From positions 1-13,348 of the forward strand of contig JAHFSN010000019.1 of NCBI GenBank assembly GCA_023265735.1: a stretch of DNA of 13,348 bases, read 5' to 3'. Positions within the stretch are counted from its first letter, which is position 1, and each line of letters starts with the position of its first letter. A program made the position numbers and the translations under genes. The stretch is from Spirochaetaceae bacterium (lineage in GTDB: Bacteria; Spirochaetota; Spirochaetia; JABEVK01). This document shows positions 12,719-13,348 of this stretch, one piece after another. The notes below the pieces were generated by a model, which did no database searches, was not told the DNA's origin, and saw nothing but the letters and a program-made list of their open reading frames with translations.

Positions 12719-13291
12719 CTAGCCGCCGATGCCGAACCAGTCGGCGGCCAAGAGGGCCACCAGCAACAGGCCCATCAACCCGGTCACCACCCCCTTGGCC
12801 ACGGGGCCCCGGTTCCCCACGTTGGCCAGCGAACGCCCGTAGAGGACGGTTCCCACCACAATGAGGGCCAGTTCCGCGACCGCCGCCAACCAGGAAATCT
12901 GCCAGAGCCCAAGGCCGAGGGTGGGGAAGTTGCCCCAGTTGCCCGGCAACCACGGCAGGTCCGCCCGATGAACCAGCAGGTCGAGGACCCAATGGCTGAA
13001 GGTCACGGCGCCCAGTACGACGCCGGCGCGTCGTCCCCAGCGCCGCAGTCCAAACCCCGCGGCCAGGGCCGACAGGATCAGGGCCCCCACTAGCGAATGG
13101 GTGTAGTTCGCGTGGATGATGCCTCCCCCATACCCTCCGGCACCTACGGGCACGATGGTCTCGATCCCCGACAGGTACAACGGGACGAACCCCACGTCGA
13201 GAAGCTGGGTGGCCACCATGACCGCCCAAAGGGGAACCTGCGGTTCCCGAGCCTTGACCCCTGCGGCCAAGGCAAAGTGCCCAGCCAGCAT
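12719..13291 (-). CDS. YdjM/DUF457-like multi-pass membrane protein
   Basis: The protein has 190 residues with about five hydrophobic helices. Conserved-looking polar residues recall the YdjM (DUF457) membrane proteins often called metal-dependent hydrolases: His5 in LAGHFALAAG, Asp32 in TQLLDV, HANYTHSLVG (His60, His65) and FSHWVLDLLVH (His100, Asp104, His108). Proteins of this type, with the same opening and THSLVG and SHWVLDLLVH blocks, are widespread and functionally uncharacterised. Family assignment is from recollection of these motifs. The start at 13291 has GAGGA about eight bases upstream and overlaps the stop of the preceding gene as TGATG, so the two are coupled. The frame is open to the window edge, but the upstream part does not look like a natural N-terminus. 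A 100-bp spacer separates it from the kinase gene. Confidence 0.75.
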   Translation of the reverse strand: MLAGHFALAAGVKAREPQVPLWAVMVATQLLDVGFVPLYLSGIETIVPVGAGGYGGGIIHANYTHSLVGALILSALAAGFGLRRWGRRAGVVLGAVTFSHWVLDLLVHRADLPWLPGNWGNFPTLGLGLWQISWLAAVAELALIVVGTVLYGRSLANVGNRGPVAKGVVTGLMGLLLVALLAADWFGIGG

Positions 13292-13348
13292 CAGCTTTTC
13301 CTCACCCAGCGGTCGAGGAATCCCATTCCCACCGTGAAAACCAACATA
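13291..13348 (-). CDS. C-terminal end of an upstream gene (truncated by window edge)
   Basis: The last 18 codons of a minus-strand reading frame enter from the right edge and end in TGA at 13293-13291. The tail reads MLVFTVGMGFLDRWVRKS, a hydrophobic stretch followed by a basic end, which would suit the last helix of a membrane protein. The stop shares one base with the start of the next gene (TGATG), the typical arrangement of a coupled operon, and this is the main evidence that the frame is real. The family cannot be recognised from so short a piece. Confidence 0.5.
   Translation of the reverse strand, partial: MLVFTVGMGFLDRWVRKS

Noticed and set aside
1..13348. Mobile element, CRISPR array, tRNA or rRNA
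   Set aside because: No direct-repeat array, transposase or integrase motif, terminal inverted repeats or tRNA-like cloverleaf was noticed on either strand; intergenic spaces are almost all under 130 bases.

Overview
The window is GC-rich, with third codon positions strongly biased to G and C, and tightly packed: 14 complete genes plus one gene cut at each end. No RNA gene, insertion sequence, phage gene or CRISPR array was seen, and no gene-free stretch exceeds about 130 bases. The set (signal peptide at the left edge, c-di-GMP enzyme, PAS/GAF hybrid kinase, Bpt/Ate1-like aminoacyl transferase, Old Yellow Enzyme) suggests a free-living, environmentally responsive, probably diderm bacterium. 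The phylum cannot be fixed from the sequence; an Acidobacteriota-like (Holophaga/Geothrix type) host is only a guess.

Left part (1-2975): a truncated minus-strand gene for an exported protein lies behind a hairpin that covers its ribosome binding site. Next is a YqjM/NamA-type Old Yellow Enzyme (minus), divergent from a cysteine-containing ArsR regulator (plus). An imperfect palindrome between them covers the enzyme's -35 box. The ArsR gene is followed one base later by an AraC regulator and then by an unrecognised 152-residue protein.

Middle (2972-6347): a membrane-anchored PAS-GGDEF-EAL protein (minus; EAL intact, GGDEF changed to DGDEF) meets the 152-residue gene tail to tail, the two stop codons sharing one CTAG. 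Divergent from it is a Bpt/Ate1-like aminoacyl-tRNA-protein transferase behind a perfect TTGACA box.

Right-centre (6358-9117, all minus): a compact operon of ketopantoate-reductase-like protein, acylphosphatase and radical SAM/SPASM-like protein, joined by ATGA and TTGA overlaps, followed closely by a zinc-finger membrane protein. An 82-residue membrane protein lies upstream.

Right part (9168-13348, all minus): a PAS-GAF-PAS-PAS hybrid histidine kinase whose receiver has serine in place of the phospho-acceptor aspartate, followed one base later by a GAP/Sap-like six-helix membrane protein. Upstream are a YdjM/DUF457-like membrane protein and the last 18 codons of another gene coupled to it by TGATG.

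A recurring feature is a -10-like hexamer (mostly TANNNT) only 5-6 bases before the ATG, without a Shine-Dalgarno sequence, at seven genes. This implies widespread leaderless mRNAs. Genes inside operons use stop/start overlaps, and only a few starts have a classical Shine-Dalgarno.
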